This document shows positions 36,390 through 45,085 of a stretch of DNA of 64,000 nucleotides, piece after piece. How positions within the stretch are numbered: the first letter of the stretch is position 1; every line of letters begins with the position of its first letter. Origin of the DNA: Campylobacter sp. MG1 (GTDB lineage: Bacteria > Campylobacterota > Campylobacteria > Campylobacterales > Campylobacteraceae); the NCBI RefSeq assembly GCF_026616895.1, contig NZ_JANYME010000002.1, positions 1 through 64,000 on the forward strand, written 5' to 3'. Under the pieces are notes generated by a model. The model ran no database searches and had not been told where the DNA came from. It saw only the letters and a program-made list of their open reading frames with translations. Position numbers and translations under genes: made by a program.

Positions 36390-37914
36390 TTTTAGCCTCT
36401 TTGTTAGCAAAAATTCTATTTATAAATAATTGCTGAACTAAAGAAAAAGTATTATTAATACACCAATATAAAGTAAGACCTGCTGGGAAATTTATAAAAA
36501 ATATCACAAATACTAAAGGTAAAAATTTAATAATCTTAGCTTGCGTAGGGTCTTGTATAGTCATAGGTGTTATTATTTGTTGTAAAAACATAGTTGCACC
36601 CATGTATATTGGCAAAATATAATAAGGGTCTTGAACTGCTAAGTCATTTATCCATAAAGCCCAAGGAGCTGCTTTAAGCTCGATTGCATTTAATAAAACC
36701 CTATAAATAGCAAAAAATATTGGAATTTGAATTAGAATAGGCAAACACCCACCTAATGGATTTGCTTTATGTTTTTTGTAAAGTTCCATCATATGCATTT
36801 GCATTTTTTGCGGATTGCCTTTATATTTTTCTTGAATTTCTTTTACTTCTGGTGCTAAAATTTTTAACTTTTGCATAGATACCATACTTTTATAAGTTAA
36901 TGGGAATAATATAATTCTTATAATAATTGTAAGGACAACAATAGCCCAACCCCAATTTCCTATATGAGAATATAAAAAGCTCAAAAAAGAAAACATAGGC
37001 TTAGCAATAAAAGTAAACCATCCATACTCAACTACATTAGTTAATCTTGCATCAACAGACTCTAAAATTTTATGTTCTTTAGGACCTATATACCCATTAA
37101 AAGTATCATTGCCTTTAGCTATAATATAACCAACTGATAAATCATTTAAATTTTTTAAAACTACTTTGTAAGGCTTTTCTAAATTATAAAATGCACTTGT
37201 GTAATATCTATCAGAAAATGCTGATATTATTACATTTTGTTCACTTTCTTGAACACCTACTTTAATATCGCCATCTTCATAATCTACTTTAGTATCATCA
37301 TTTTTATATACCATAGCCCCATGAACTGTATAACTATCAGCTATAACATTAGGTCTTTCACCTGGTGTGATAACATAATCTCTATCTTTATTATCGCTAA
37401 ACATAACTTTTACTTTATAAAAGCCATTATCATCAAATTGAATTATTTTTGTAACTACAACTCCATTTATATCTTTAGTTAAAACTAATTCTTCATTTGC
37501 ATTAAGCGATGTTTTATTAGCACTAAAAGGTACTTTATTAAATAAGTCATTAAATTCGCTATCATAAAAACTCATGGTAAGTGGGAATAATGATGCATTA
37601 TTATTTATTAAATTTATACCTTTACTATCATCACTTAAAAATCTTTCATCTTTTAATTCAAAACTTACAATTTCACCCTTATCACTAATATCTGCAACAA
37701 AATGACTACTACTAACACTTGCTATAATATTTTCTTTATCTTTACTTTTGATGTCTAATTTTGGATGATTATCAACTAATTGTTTTTCGCTTGTATTTTC
37801 AACAGGTTTAGTTACAACTGGTTTTGGAATAAAAAAATCATACGCCATAAAAAATATCAATGACAGCACAACGGCTATTATTATTCTTTTTTGCTGAGAC
37901 ATATTATCAAACAT
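36376..37914 (-). CDS. yidC: Membrane protein insertase YidC
   Basis: A 512-residue inner-membrane insertase. Residues 1-22 form the first membrane helix, then a periplasmic beta-sandwich (to about 300), then the conserved Oxa1 core: GNWGWAIVVLTIIIRIILFPLTYKS near 316-340 with the functional Arg, the cytoplasmic loop (PEVKEIQEKYKGNPQKMQ), and helices ending FSLVQQLFINR. It lies between yidD (gap 11) and khpB (overlap). Confidence 0.96.
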   Translation of the reverse strand: MFDNMSQQKRIIIAVVLSLIFFMAYDFFIPKPVVTKPVENTSEKQLVDNHPKLDIKSKDKENIIASVSSSHFVADISDKGEIVSFELKDERFLSDDSKGINLINNNASLFPLTMSFYDSEFNDLFNKVPFSANKTSLNANEELVLTKDINGVVVTKIIQFDDNGFYKVKVMFSDNKDRDYVITPGERPNVIADSYTVHGAMVYKNDDTKVDYEDGDIKVGVQESEQNVIISAFSDRYYTSAFYNLEKPYKVVLKNLNDLSVGYIIAKGNDTFNGYIGPKEHKILESVDARLTNVVEYGWFTFIAKPMFSFLSFLYSHIGNWGWAIVVLTIIIRIILFPLTYKSMVSMQKLKILAPEVKEIQEKYKGNPQKMQMHMMELYKKHKANPLGGCLPILIQIPIFFAIYRVLLNAIELKAAPWALWINDLAVQDPYYILPIYMGATMFLQQIITPMTIQDPTQAKIIKFLPLVFVIFFINFPAGLTLYWCINNTFSLVQQLFINRIFANKEAKNESR

Positions 37915-37925
37915 AATTATTTCCT

Positions 37926-38255
37926 TTACTTAAATATTATTCTTACTATATAATAATTTTGTTTATCTTTTGGAACAAAAATAATTTTTAAATTTTTAAT
38001 TTTATTTTGAACATTAAATAGTATTTTAGATTTATCTTTAATTTTAACTAATGGATAATCAAAACCACCGGCAAAAAATTGATTGCATTTTAATACTCTT
38101 ATGAAGGTTAAAAATAAAGCTTTAAAAAAATTATTATATCTAAACTGTAAAAGAGCATATTGAGAACAAGTAGGATAATATCTACAAGATTTTGGTTTCA
38201 ATGGACTTAAAAAATATCTATAAAAATTAATTAACCTCATAGCTAAACTAGACAT
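37926..38255 (-). CDS. yidD: Membrane protein insertion efficiency factor YidD
   Basis: A 109-residue protein. LINFYRYFLSPLKPKSCRYYPTCSQYALLQF at 8-38 is the family hallmark with its cysteines, and GGFDYPLV near 65 is the second block. YidD assists YidC-dependent insertion at the membrane. The tail (residues 75-109) is longer and Lys-rich compared with short versions. It starts one base after the rnpA stop. Confidence 0.92.
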   Translation of the reverse strand: MSSLAMRLINFYRYFLSPLKPKSCRYYPTCSQYALLQFRYNNFFKALFLTFIRVLKCNQFFAGGFDYPLVKIKDKSKILFNVQNKIKNLKIIFVPKDKQNYYIVRIIFK

Positions 38256-38256
38256 T

Positions 38257-38586
38257 TCATACCTTCAAACAACCTAATTTTCTAAGACTCCACTTAATAT
38301 TTCGCTCTAATTCTAAATAACATAATTCACTAAAACCTTTTTTTGCAACAAAAATATAATACCCACTAATCAAATCAGGATAAAGCCGTAAAAAAATAGC
38401 TCTCATTAATCTTTTAGTTCTATTTCTTACTACGGCACACCCTACCTTTTTACTAGCAATCACTGCAAACTTTCTATCTTCACTGTGTTCATAATATATA
38501 ACACAATTTTTAGCAAACCATTTTGCACCATCTTTATAAATTCTAGTAAAATCCTTCTGATTATTTATACTAGAAAAATCTTTTAT
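38257..38586 (-). CDS. rnpA: RNase P protein component, no standard start codon
   Basis: The frame encodes a full Rnp[23 protein letters not shown], then [26 protein letters not shown] with the RNR motif, and a Lys-rich end. RnpA binds the 5' leader of pre-tRNA in RNase P. The only ATG/GTG/TTG codon is GTG at 38463, which would remove the N-terminal third. Homology places the start at ATA 38586-38584 (ATA-AAA-GAT-TTT, like Met-Lys-x-Phe of relatives), giving 109 residues, the normal length. An ATT three codons earlier is another possibility. The ATA overlaps the rpmH stop in the string ATATAA, suggesting translational coupling. Confidence 0.85.
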   Translation of the reverse strand: MKDFSSINNQKDFTRIYKDGAKWFAKNCVIYYEHSEDRKFAVIASKKVGCAVVRNRTKRLMRAIFLRLYPDLISGYYIFVAKKGFSELCYLELERNIKWSLRKLGCLKV

Positions 38587-38720
38587 ATTGCTAATCTTCT
38601 TCTACCTTTAGCACGTCTTGCATTAATTACTTTACGACCATTTTTAGTTTTCATTCTTACACGAAATCCGTGAGTTCTCTTACGAGGTGTATTATGTGGT
38701 TGATAAGTTCTTTTTGGCAT
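38583..38720 (-). CDS. rpmH: 50S ribosomal protein L34
   Basis: A 45-residue ribosomal protein: [19 protein letters not shown], then [20 protein letters not shown] and RRRLAI. This is the complete, invariant L34 sequence pattern. The ATG at 38720 has AAGGAAG upstream. It is the first gene of the conserved rpmH-rnpA-yidD-yidC-khpB-mnmE cluster, and its stop overlaps the region where rnpA must start. Confidence 0.97.
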   Translation of the reverse strand: MPKRTYQPHNTPRKRTHGFRVRMKTKNGRKVINARRAKGRRRLAI

Positions 38721-38806
38721 TTTTCTTCCTTAAATAAAAAAATTAAACGGATATCATATCATAATTAACTTAATTTTTTTTAAGTATTTTAGTATAAAAT
38801 AAATTT

Positions 38807-39400
38807 ATGTGTAAAAAAAAGTATTTAAATTATCTAAAATTGTTTGGATTTCACTTTTATAATGATACTTTAAAATTAAACTATTCTTACAATATGAACG
38901 ATATAAATAAGTGTAAAATATGTGATTTATATAAAATAAAAGATAATTTCTACATAAATTCAACAAAAAAAGCAAATATTTTTATATTATCTTGGAATAA
39001 TCTAAAATTAAACGACAAAAATGAATTTGAAACAATACTAAAATCTACACTAAATTTAGAATTAAAAAATATATATTTTACAAGTGTAGTAAAGTGTTCA
39101 AATAATTTTGATACTAAACATTTAAACAAGTGTTATTATTATGCTTTGAATGAATTTATTATAAGTGAAGCTAAAATTTTAATTTTATTAGGATTTAATT
39201 TAAAAAATATATTAAAATTGGATAATATTAACATCGGAGAGCAAATTTTTTATAAATTTAATAAAAAAACAATAAAAATTTTGCTAAATTATGATTTTTA
39301 TTTTATAAAACAAAATCCTAGTTATAAAAATGATTTTATAAATAATTTTAAAAAAATAAAGGAAAATTATGAAAAAAATTTTACTAATATCGCTAATTAG
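38807..39400 (+). CDS. Divergent family-4 uracil-DNA glycosylase-like protein
   Basis: A 197-residue protein. Four cysteines lie in the spacing of the iron-sulfur ligands of family-4 UDG: NKCKICDLYK near 33-42 and VVKCSNNF then NKCYYYALNEF near 98-120. The segment ELKNIYFTSVVKC and the following AKILILLGFNLKNIL agree with the family core. However the catalytic GExPG motif is replaced by ILSWNN and the HPS motif by QNPSY, so glycosylase activity is doubtful. A UDG-like gene in this place beside rpmH is recalled from C. jejuni. It overlaps the next gene by 32 bases. Confidence 0.6.
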   Translation: MCKKKYLNYLKLFGFHFYNDTLKLNYSYNMNDINKCKICDLYKIKDNFYINSTKKANIFILSWNNLKLNDKNEFETILKSTLNLELKNIYFTSVVKCSNNFDTKHLNKCYYYALNEFIISEAKILILLGFNLKNILKLDNINIGEQIFYKFNKKTIKILLNYDFYFIKQNPSYKNDFINNFKKIKENYEKNFTNIAN

Positions 39401-40556
39401 TATAAATTTATTAGCATCTAAACAAACATTAATTGATATAGAACCAGCAAAAGTTTTTTATGTAAATTTTGAAAAAGAAAATTGCAACGACAAGTGCTTA
39501 AGAACTTTATTACAAAATGGACTTTATATTAGCTATTTAGCTAGATTTGATTCGAATGATGAAACATTAAATAAAATATACAAAAAATTAATAAATGGTA
39601 TAGATTATTTAGATGAACTTAATGTATTAGATAATAAAACAACTATGAACGATAATATTAAAATAGCAATAATAATACCAGAAAAAGTAATAAAATCTTA
39701 TTCACAAAATATAATATCCCCAGTAATAGCTTATTTAATATCAAAAAAACAAAATGTGTATGTTAAAACTTATTTTACACAAGATGAAAATGAGCAAAAC
39801 ATAGAACCTATAATAGACGAATTAAATAATTATTCATTAATAATTACTGGATATCAAAACGATGGTATTAGAATTTTAAACAAATATATAAATAATATAC
39901 CAGTATTTAATCCACTTGCTAAAGCTAATAATTTTGAAAATATTAGTTCAAATTATACATTCGGAAGCATAGATTATAATGAACAAGTAGCACAATTATT
40001 AAATATAGCTAACGAAAAAATAGCTGTATTTAAAGACAATAGTAAATTAGCAAATGATATTTCAAATAAAATATCAAACCAAACTAATATATCATACGAA
40101 AGAACTATTGATAGTAAAAATTTAAATGTAAATTCTGTTATATCAGGTAGCCTTAATAATTCTAGTATATTTTTTAATATCCCTTTAATAAAAACAACAC
40201 TTGTGGCAACTCAAATAAGAGCTTTAGGTATAAGACCAAGAATGTATTTAAGCACACAAATTAATTACCACCCTATGTTTTTGAATTTAAGCCAAGAAAA
40301 TGAGCGTTCTATGTTTTACTTTGCAAACTCAATAGGCGAAATAAACGATAATATAGAATATTTAAATGACATATTAGGACAGAAAATAGCTTATAATTGG
40401 ATTGCATATTCAACAAGTGTGGGGCTTGATTATTATTATAATAAATTGTATTCAAAAGAAGAAAATAGGCTTTTTAAAGATGATTTTTTAGGTAATTCAA
40501 TACATTTTAATGTGCGTATAATGAACTCAAAGAATTCAAAATTTTCAGAACAATAG
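39369..40556 (+). CDS. Periplasmic protein of unknown function
   Basis: A 395-residue exported protein: a signal peptide covers residues 1-17 (ILLISLISINLLAS). The body alternates beta and alpha, and blocks such as IKIAIIIPEKVIKSYSQNIISPVIAYLISKK and IDELNNYSLIITGYQNDGI resemble the type I periplasmic-binding-protein fold found in LpoA-like lipoproteins, but there is no lipobox. Cysteines at about residues 39 and 43 (NCNDKC) may form a disulfide. I do not recognise a named family. Coupled to the UDG-like gene by overlap; ends at a convergent terminator with thiD. Confidence 0.65.
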   Translation: MKKILLISLISINLLASKQTLIDIEPAKVFYVNFEKENCNDKCLRTLLQNGLYISYLARFDSNDETLNKIYKKLINGIDYLDELNVLDNKTTMNDNIKIAIIIPEKVIKSYSQNIISPVIAYLISKKQNVYVKTYFTQDENEQNIEPIIDELNNYSLIITGYQNDGIRILNKYINNIPVFNPLAKANNFENISSNYTFGSIDYNEQVAQLLNIANEKIAVFKDNSKLANDISNKISNQTNISYERTIDSKNLNVNSVISGSLNNSSIFFNIPLIKTTLVATQIRALGIRPRMYLSTQINYHPMFLNLSQENERSMFYFANSIGEINDNIEYLNDILGQKIAYNWIAYSTSVGLDYYYNKLYSKEENRLFKDDFLGNSIHFNVRIMNSKNSKFSEQ

Positions 40557-40583
40557 AGAACTTTTCTTTCATAAAAGCTCTCT
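40555..40583. terminator. Convergent terminator before thiD end
   Basis: AGAGAACTTTT (40555-40565) pairs with AAAAGCTCTCT (40573-40583) with one mismatch, loop of seven. It lies between two convergent genes. Confidence 0.55.
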
Positions 40584-40590
40584 AAATAAT

Positions 40591-41379
40591 TTAAGATAAA
40601 AGTCCATGCATATGATTTAATGGGCCTCTGCCACTTCCTAAGTTTGGAGCAAATTCCATTGCATTTTGTGTATATAATTTAGCATCTTTTACAGCTTGTA
40701 GTTTAGAAAGTCCATTAGCTAAATTAGCAGCTATAGAAGCACTTAAAGTACATCCTGCGCCGTGATCGTTTGTGGTATTTAAAGCTTTTCCGTAAAGCTC
40801 GTAAAAGTCTTTTCCATCATAAAAATAATCTATCGCTAAATCAAAATATTTTCCACCTTTAGCAATCACGCTTTTAGCACCTAAGTCTATTAATTTTTTA
40901 GCAGCATCTTTTAGTTTTTCTTTAGAATTAATCTCAAATCCACATAAAAGTTCAGCTTCTAATTTATTAGGCGTTAAAATATCAGCGAATTTGATAAACT
41001 CATTTACATAAAGCTTAAAATCTTCATCTCCTATTAATCTAAAACCACTTTTAGCAAACATAACAGGGTCAATTACTATATTTTTAGGTTTGTATTCTTT
41101 AAATTTTTCAATAGTTAATCTTATTAAATTGGCATCTCCCATTAATCCTGTTTTTAGTGCTTTTGGTGGAATATCTTTAAATACTGCATCAAATTGAGCT
41201 GATACAATATCTTCATTCATAACACAAGCTCCATAAACACCTTGAGTATTTACAGCATATACTCCTAAAACTACTGCCATTCCGAAAGTTTTATGCATAG
41301 TAAAGGTTTTTAAATCAGCCTCAAGTCCGCTACCCCCACTGCAATCACTCCCAGCAATCGTTAAAACTGGTTTTAACAT
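40591..41379 (-). CDS. thiD: Hydroxymethylpyrimidine (phosphate) kinase
   Basis: A 262-residue ribokinase-like enzyme of thiamine synthesis, phosphorylating HMP to HMP-PP. TIAGSDCSGGSGLEADLKTF at 7-26 is the substrate motif; GLMGDANLIRL and VIDPVMFAKSG lie mid-protein; TTNDHGAGCTLSASIAANLANG near 202-223 holds the catalytic Asp/Gly anion hole. No TPP riboswitch is seen upstream. Monocistronic, divergent from mraY. Confidence 0.93.
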   Translation of the reverse strand: MLKPVLTIAGSDCSGGSGLEADLKTFTMHKTFGMAVVLGVYAVNTQGVYGACVMNEDIVSAQFDAVFKDIPPKALKTGLMGDANLIRLTIEKFKEYKPKNIVIDPVMFAKSGFRLIGDEDFKLYVNEFIKFADILTPNKLEAELLCGFEINSKEKLKDAAKKLIDLGAKSVIAKGGKYFDLAIDYFYDGKDFYELYGKALNTTNDHGAGCTLSASIAANLANGLSKLQAVKDAKLYTQNAMEFAPNLGSGRGPLNHMHGLLS

Positions 41380-41474
41380 CTTAACTCCTTGTTTATAATA
41401 AAATCAGAAAAATAATACTAAAAAATTATAAATTTATTGTAAAATCAAAGTTTTTCAAAATTTTAAGGTTTCCC

Positions 41475-42521
41475 ATGTTTAATATTGATATAAATTTATT
41501 TTCTTACATTAGTGTTAGAGCTTTTTTAGCTTTTTGTTTGTCATTTATAATTTGTATTTTTATAATGCCATTATTTATTACTTGGGCAAAAAATATAGGT
41601 GCTAATCAACCAATTTTAAATGATGCACCACTGAATCATCAAAAAAAATCTAATACCCCTACAATGGGTGGTATAATATTTTTATGCGCTACACTTATTT
41701 CATCACTAGCATTTATTAAATTTAATGTCTATAGCGTTAGTGCATTTTTGTGCCTTATAACATTTGGTGCTATTGGAATAATTGATGATTTAGGCAAGGT
41801 ATTAAAAAAGGCAAATAAGGCTGGGTTAAAACCACGCTCTAAAATGATTTTAATGTTAATTGCGTCTTTAATAACAATATTACCTATTATGATATATGGG
41901 AATTTTAGCACAGAACTTTTTGTCCCATTTTATAAATATCCTATAATTGATATGAAGTATTTTGCTTTATTATTTTGGGTATTGGTGTTAATTTCTAGCT
42001 CAAATGCTATTAATCTAACCGATGGACTTGATGGGCTTGCTTGTGTGCCTAGTGTGTTTTCATTATTTACATTATCAGTGTTTTTATATCTTAGCTCAAA
42101 TGCTGTTTATGCTAATTATTTATTGTTACCTAGAGTAAGCGGGAGTGAAGAATGCGTTGTAATTGCACTTGCATTAATTGGTGCTTTACTAGGATTTTTA
42201 TGGTATAACTGCCATCCAGCACAAGTATTTATGGGAGATAGCGGCTCTCTTACATTAGGAGCTATTGTTGGATATTTAGCGATAATTTCAAAAAATGAGA
42301 TTTTATTAATTTTAATAGGTTTTGTTTTTGTTCTTGAGACTATTAGCGTTATTTTACAAGTTGGAAGTTTTAAAATATTTCATAAAAGGATTTTTAAAAT
42401 GGCTCCAATTCATCATCATTTTGAGCAAATTGGTTGGAGTGAAAATAAAATCATAGTTAGATTTTGGCTAATTGCATTTATTTGCAATGTTTTAGCGTTA
42501 ATTACTATTAAATTAAGGTGA
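41475..42521 (+). CDS. mraY: Phospho-N-acetylmuramoyl-pentapeptide transferase
   Basis: A 348-residue inner-membrane enzyme that makes lipid I. Ten hydrophobic helices; conserved cytoplasmic loops include HQKKSNTPTMGGIIFL near 56-71, GIIDDLGKV, the Asp-rich NLTDGLDGLA near 181-190, FMGDSGSLTLG near 253 and the histidine motif APIHHHFEQIGW near 309. These hold the Mg-binding aspartates. Ends in a four-base overlap with murD. A TAAAAT -10 box lies in the thiD-mraY gap. Confidence 0.96.
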   Translation: MFNIDINLFSYISVRAFLAFCLSFIICIFIMPLFITWAKNIGANQPILNDAPLNHQKKSNTPTMGGIIFLCATLISSLAFIKFNVYSVSAFLCLITFGAIGIIDDLGKVLKKANKAGLKPRSKMILMLIASLITILPIMIYGNFSTELFVPFYKYPIIDMKYFALLFWVLVLISSSNAINLTDGLDGLACVPSVFSLFTLSVFLYLSSNAVYANYLLLPRVSGSEECVVIALALIGALLGFLWYNCHPAQVFMGDSGSLTLGAIVGYLAIISKNEILLILIGFVFVLETISVILQVGSFKIFHKRIFKMAPIHHHFEQIGWSENKIIVRFWLIAFICNVLALITIKLR

Positions 42522-43714
42522 GTTTTATGTTATCAATGTTTGGATATGGAAATGTTGCTAAGGCAATTACAAGCACTTATAAAAAGGGTGAATGGTATAT
42601 ATATGATGATAAATTTAGCGTTTGTAGTGAAGATGAATTTGGTAATAAGCTTTTACCTACAAGCTATTTTAATCCTGATAAAAGTAGTATAGAAGTAGTT
42701 AGTCCTGGAATTGCGCCTAATCATATTTTATGTAAAAGTGCTAAGAATTTAACAAGTGAGATTGATTTTTATAACGAAGCTTTAGGGCTTAGTATTTGGG
42801 TTAGTGGGACTAATGGTAAGACTACTACAACTGAAATGATTTCTTATTTGCTTAATATTGAAGCAGGAGCAAATATAGGAAAACCAATTGCATTAATGAA
42901 TCTTAAAGCACCTTTAGTTGTCCTTGAGATGAGCTCTTTTGCCCTTCATTATACTAAGGTTGCAAGACCTGAACTTTATGTATTATTACCTATTTGTGAT
43001 GATCATATTTCTTGGCATGGAAGCTTTAATAATTATGAAAAAGCAAAACTTGATTTAATTTTTAGAATGAATAAAACAGCAAGTATTATTGTGCCTAAAA
43101 AATATGAAGAGTATTTAAAGAATGCAAATTGTATTAAATATTTTTATGAGAATTCTAGTGATTTAGCTAAGCTTTTTGATATTGATTTAGCTAGATTAAA
43201 TTACAATGAGCCGTTTTTATTAGATGCGTGTTTAGCGTTGGCTGCTTGTAAGATTATTAGTGGCAAAATTGAATATGAAAAAATATCTAAGTTTAAAATT
43301 GGTCGTCATAGGGTTGAGATTTTTAAAGATAGTAAAAATAGAATTTGGATTGATGATAGCAAGGCTACTAATATTTCAGCTGCACTTGCTGCTATTAATA
43401 GTTTTAAAGAGCCTTTACATTTAATTGCTGGTGGAGATGCTAAAGGTCAAGATTTAAATGAGTTTTTCTCAAAATTAGATAAAAATATAAAGCTTTATTT
43501 AATAGGTAAGAGCGATTTTAGTGATATTGCTAAAAAGCACGGATTAAACCCAATTAGAACCAATCTAAAAGAAGCTGTAAGTATGATTTATAAAGATTTA
43601 ACAACTAAAGAAATAGCATTATTAAGTCCTGCGTGTGCTAGTTTAGATGAATTTAGTTCTTATGCTGAGCGTGGGGATTTGTTTATAAAATATATGAAAG
43701 ATTTAGATGTTTAG
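42518..43714 (+). CDS. murD: UDP-N-acetylmuramoylalanine--D-glutamate ligase
   Basis: A 398-residue cytoplasmic Mur ligase adding D-Glu to the peptidoglycan precursor. The N-terminal Rossmann domain starts MLSMFGYGNVAKAI; ATP loop SGTNGKTTTTEM near 95-106; EMSSFALHY; the central LPICDDHISWHGS; and the C-terminal DDSKATNISAALAAI with GGDAKGQDL. About 40 residues shorter than E. coli MurD, mostly in loops. Coupled by overlap to mraY and to the membrane gene downstream. Confidence 0.93.
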   Translation: MSFMLSMFGYGNVAKAITSTYKKGEWYIYDDKFSVCSEDEFGNKLLPTSYFNPDKSSIEVVSPGIAPNHILCKSAKNLTSEIDFYNEALGLSIWVSGTNGKTTTTEMISYLLNIEAGANIGKPIALMNLKAPLVVLEMSSFALHYTKVARPELYVLLPICDDHISWHGSFNNYEKAKLDLIFRMNKTASIIVPKKYEEYLKNANCIKYFYENSSDLAKLFDIDLARLNYNEPFLLDACLALAACKIISGKIEYEKISKFKIGRHRVEIFKDSKNRIWIDDSKATNISAALAAINSFKEPLHLIAGGDAKGQDLNEFFSKLDKNIKLYLIGKSDFSDIAKKHGLNPIRTNLKEAVSMIYKDLTTKEIALLSPACASLDEFSSYAERGDLFIKYMKDLDV

Positions 43715-44093
43715 CTTTTTAAGACTTGCAAAAAGTGCTTTAATTACAAGTGAGTATAGTGTGAAAAATAATAAATTACTTTATAAAAATAAAGAATTTA
43801 TAATCCAAGATGAATTAAAAAATTACGAAAATACTTATTTTGTAGTTGCTATTGATAGAGTGATTTTATTTAAAAATCAAAATGAAAATAATTTTGATAA
43901 GGCTAAAAAAAGACAAATAAAAGCGATAAGTCTTAGTTTTTTAGTAATGATTTTATGTTTGATAATTTTATTTTTTCAAGAATTTGAAATAGGAATTTCA
44001 TTTTTAAGTATTGCTAGTATTGTAGTTTTTATACTTTCAATACTTAATTATTCGTTTTTAAAACAACAAATTTTCGCATTAGAAAAAATTTAA
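43707..44093 (+). CDS. Small membrane protein after murD
   Basis: A 128-residue protein with two predicted membrane helices in the C-terminal half (SLSFLVMILCLIILFF near 74-90 and LSIASIVVFILSILNYSFL near 98-116) and a charged N-terminus of about 65 residues. It overlaps murD by eight bases. A gene in the same place occurs in C. jejuni after murD (from memory, unnamed). No family recognised; the context suggests envelope biogenesis. Confidence 0.6.
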   Translation: MFSFLRLAKSALITSEYSVKNNKLLYKNKEFIIQDELKNYENTYFVVAIDRVILFKNQNENNFDKAKKRQIKAISLSFLVMILCLIILFFQEFEIGISFLSIASIVVFILSILNYSFLKQQIFALEKI

Positions 44094-44139
44094 GCATAAT
44101 TTAAGAATTATCATATATAATAACGGCTTTTACTTCGGT

Positions 44140-44215
44140 GGTTGGATAGCTCAGTCGGTAGAGCAGCAGACTGAAAATCTGCGTGTCGGCAGTTCGATTC
44201 TGCCTCTAACCACCA
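44140..44215 (+). tRNA. tRNA-Phe (GAA)
   Basis: A complete 76-base cloverleaf with encoded CCA. Acceptor GGTTGGA (44140-44146) pairs with TCTAACC (one G-T). The anticodon stem holds CTGAAAA with anticodon GAA. The T arm has GTTCGATTC. All positions are regular. Confidence 0.98.
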
Positions 44216-44317
44216 TTTTAAATTCTTCCAATTTTATTATTTCTTATTTGGTTATTTAAAATAATAATTTAAAAATAATTTTTCTATACATTAAATATTT
44301 TTTCATATACTCCCCAA

Positions 44318-45085
44318 ATGATTAAGGCAAAAAAGAAATTCGGACAAAATTTTTTAAAAGATGAGTTAGTAAAACAGCAGATCATCCAAGCGATACCCAA
44401 AGATTTAAAAGCAAAATTAATTGAAATTGGGCCTGGCTTAGGTGATTTAACTGCTCCAATACTTAAAAGCGGTTTTAAATTAACAAGTTTTGAAATAGAT
44501 GATAGTTTAATTCCTATTTTAAACGAGCGTTTTAATAAAGAGATTTTAAGTGGAGATTTTACGCTAATAAATGCTGATGTTATGAATGTAAAAATTAGCG
44601 ATGAGCCTTATTTTATATGTGCTAATTTGCCGTATTATATTAGTTCGCAAATTATTATAAATGCTTTATTTGATGATAACTGCATAGGTATGCTTGTGAT
44701 GATTCAAAAAGAATTAGCAGATAGATTTTTTGGTATTGATTATTGTGCTTTAAGTGTTATTACGGATTTACTTTGTGATAAAGTTAATGTTTGTGAAGTG
44801 CCACCTAGTGCATTCACTCCTATGCCAAAAGTAAATTCTAGTGTAATTAAGCTTATTAAAAAGCCTAGTTTGTTGGATAAAAAAGATTTAAAAGCTTTTA
44901 ATTCTTTTATCAAGATAGCCTTTAATCAACCAAGAAAAAAAATGCTTAGTTCATTTTCAAATAAAACAAAGGTAAAACAAGCATTAGATAAGCTAGAAAT
45001 TGATGAAAACAAAAGAGCTCATGAAATATCTGTTAAATCATTCTTAGAACTTTTTAAATTACTAAAGGATGAAAATGAATATTGA
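44318..45085 (+). CDS. rsmA: 16S rRNA dimethyladenosine transferase
   Basis: A 255-residue SAM methyltransferase (KsgA) that dimethylates the two adenosines near the 3' end of 16S rRNA. KKFGQNFLKDELV at the start, IEIGPGLGDLTAPIL near 37-51 (SAM), NLPYYISSQII near 104-114 (catalytic NLPY), and PPSAFTPMPKVNSSVIKL near 163. First of a plus-strand operon rsmA-rnj-kpsF-rluB-hipO-like with overlaps or short gaps. Confidence 0.95.
   Translation: MIKAKKKFGQNFLKDELVKQQIIQAIPKDLKAKLIEIGPGLGDLTAPILKSGFKLTSFEIDDSLIPILNERFNKEILSGDFTLINADVMNVKISDEPYFICANLPYYISSQIIINALFDDNCIGMLVMIQKELADRFFGIDYCALSVITDLLCDKVNVCEVPPSAFTPMPKVNSSVIKLIKKPSLLDKKDLKAFNSFIKIAFNQPRKKMLSSFSNKTKVKQALDKLEIDENKRAHEISVKSFLELFKLLKDENEY

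Noticed and set aside
41380-41474. TPP riboswitch upstream of thiD
   Set aside because: The gap is too short and none of the conserved THI-box segments is present.
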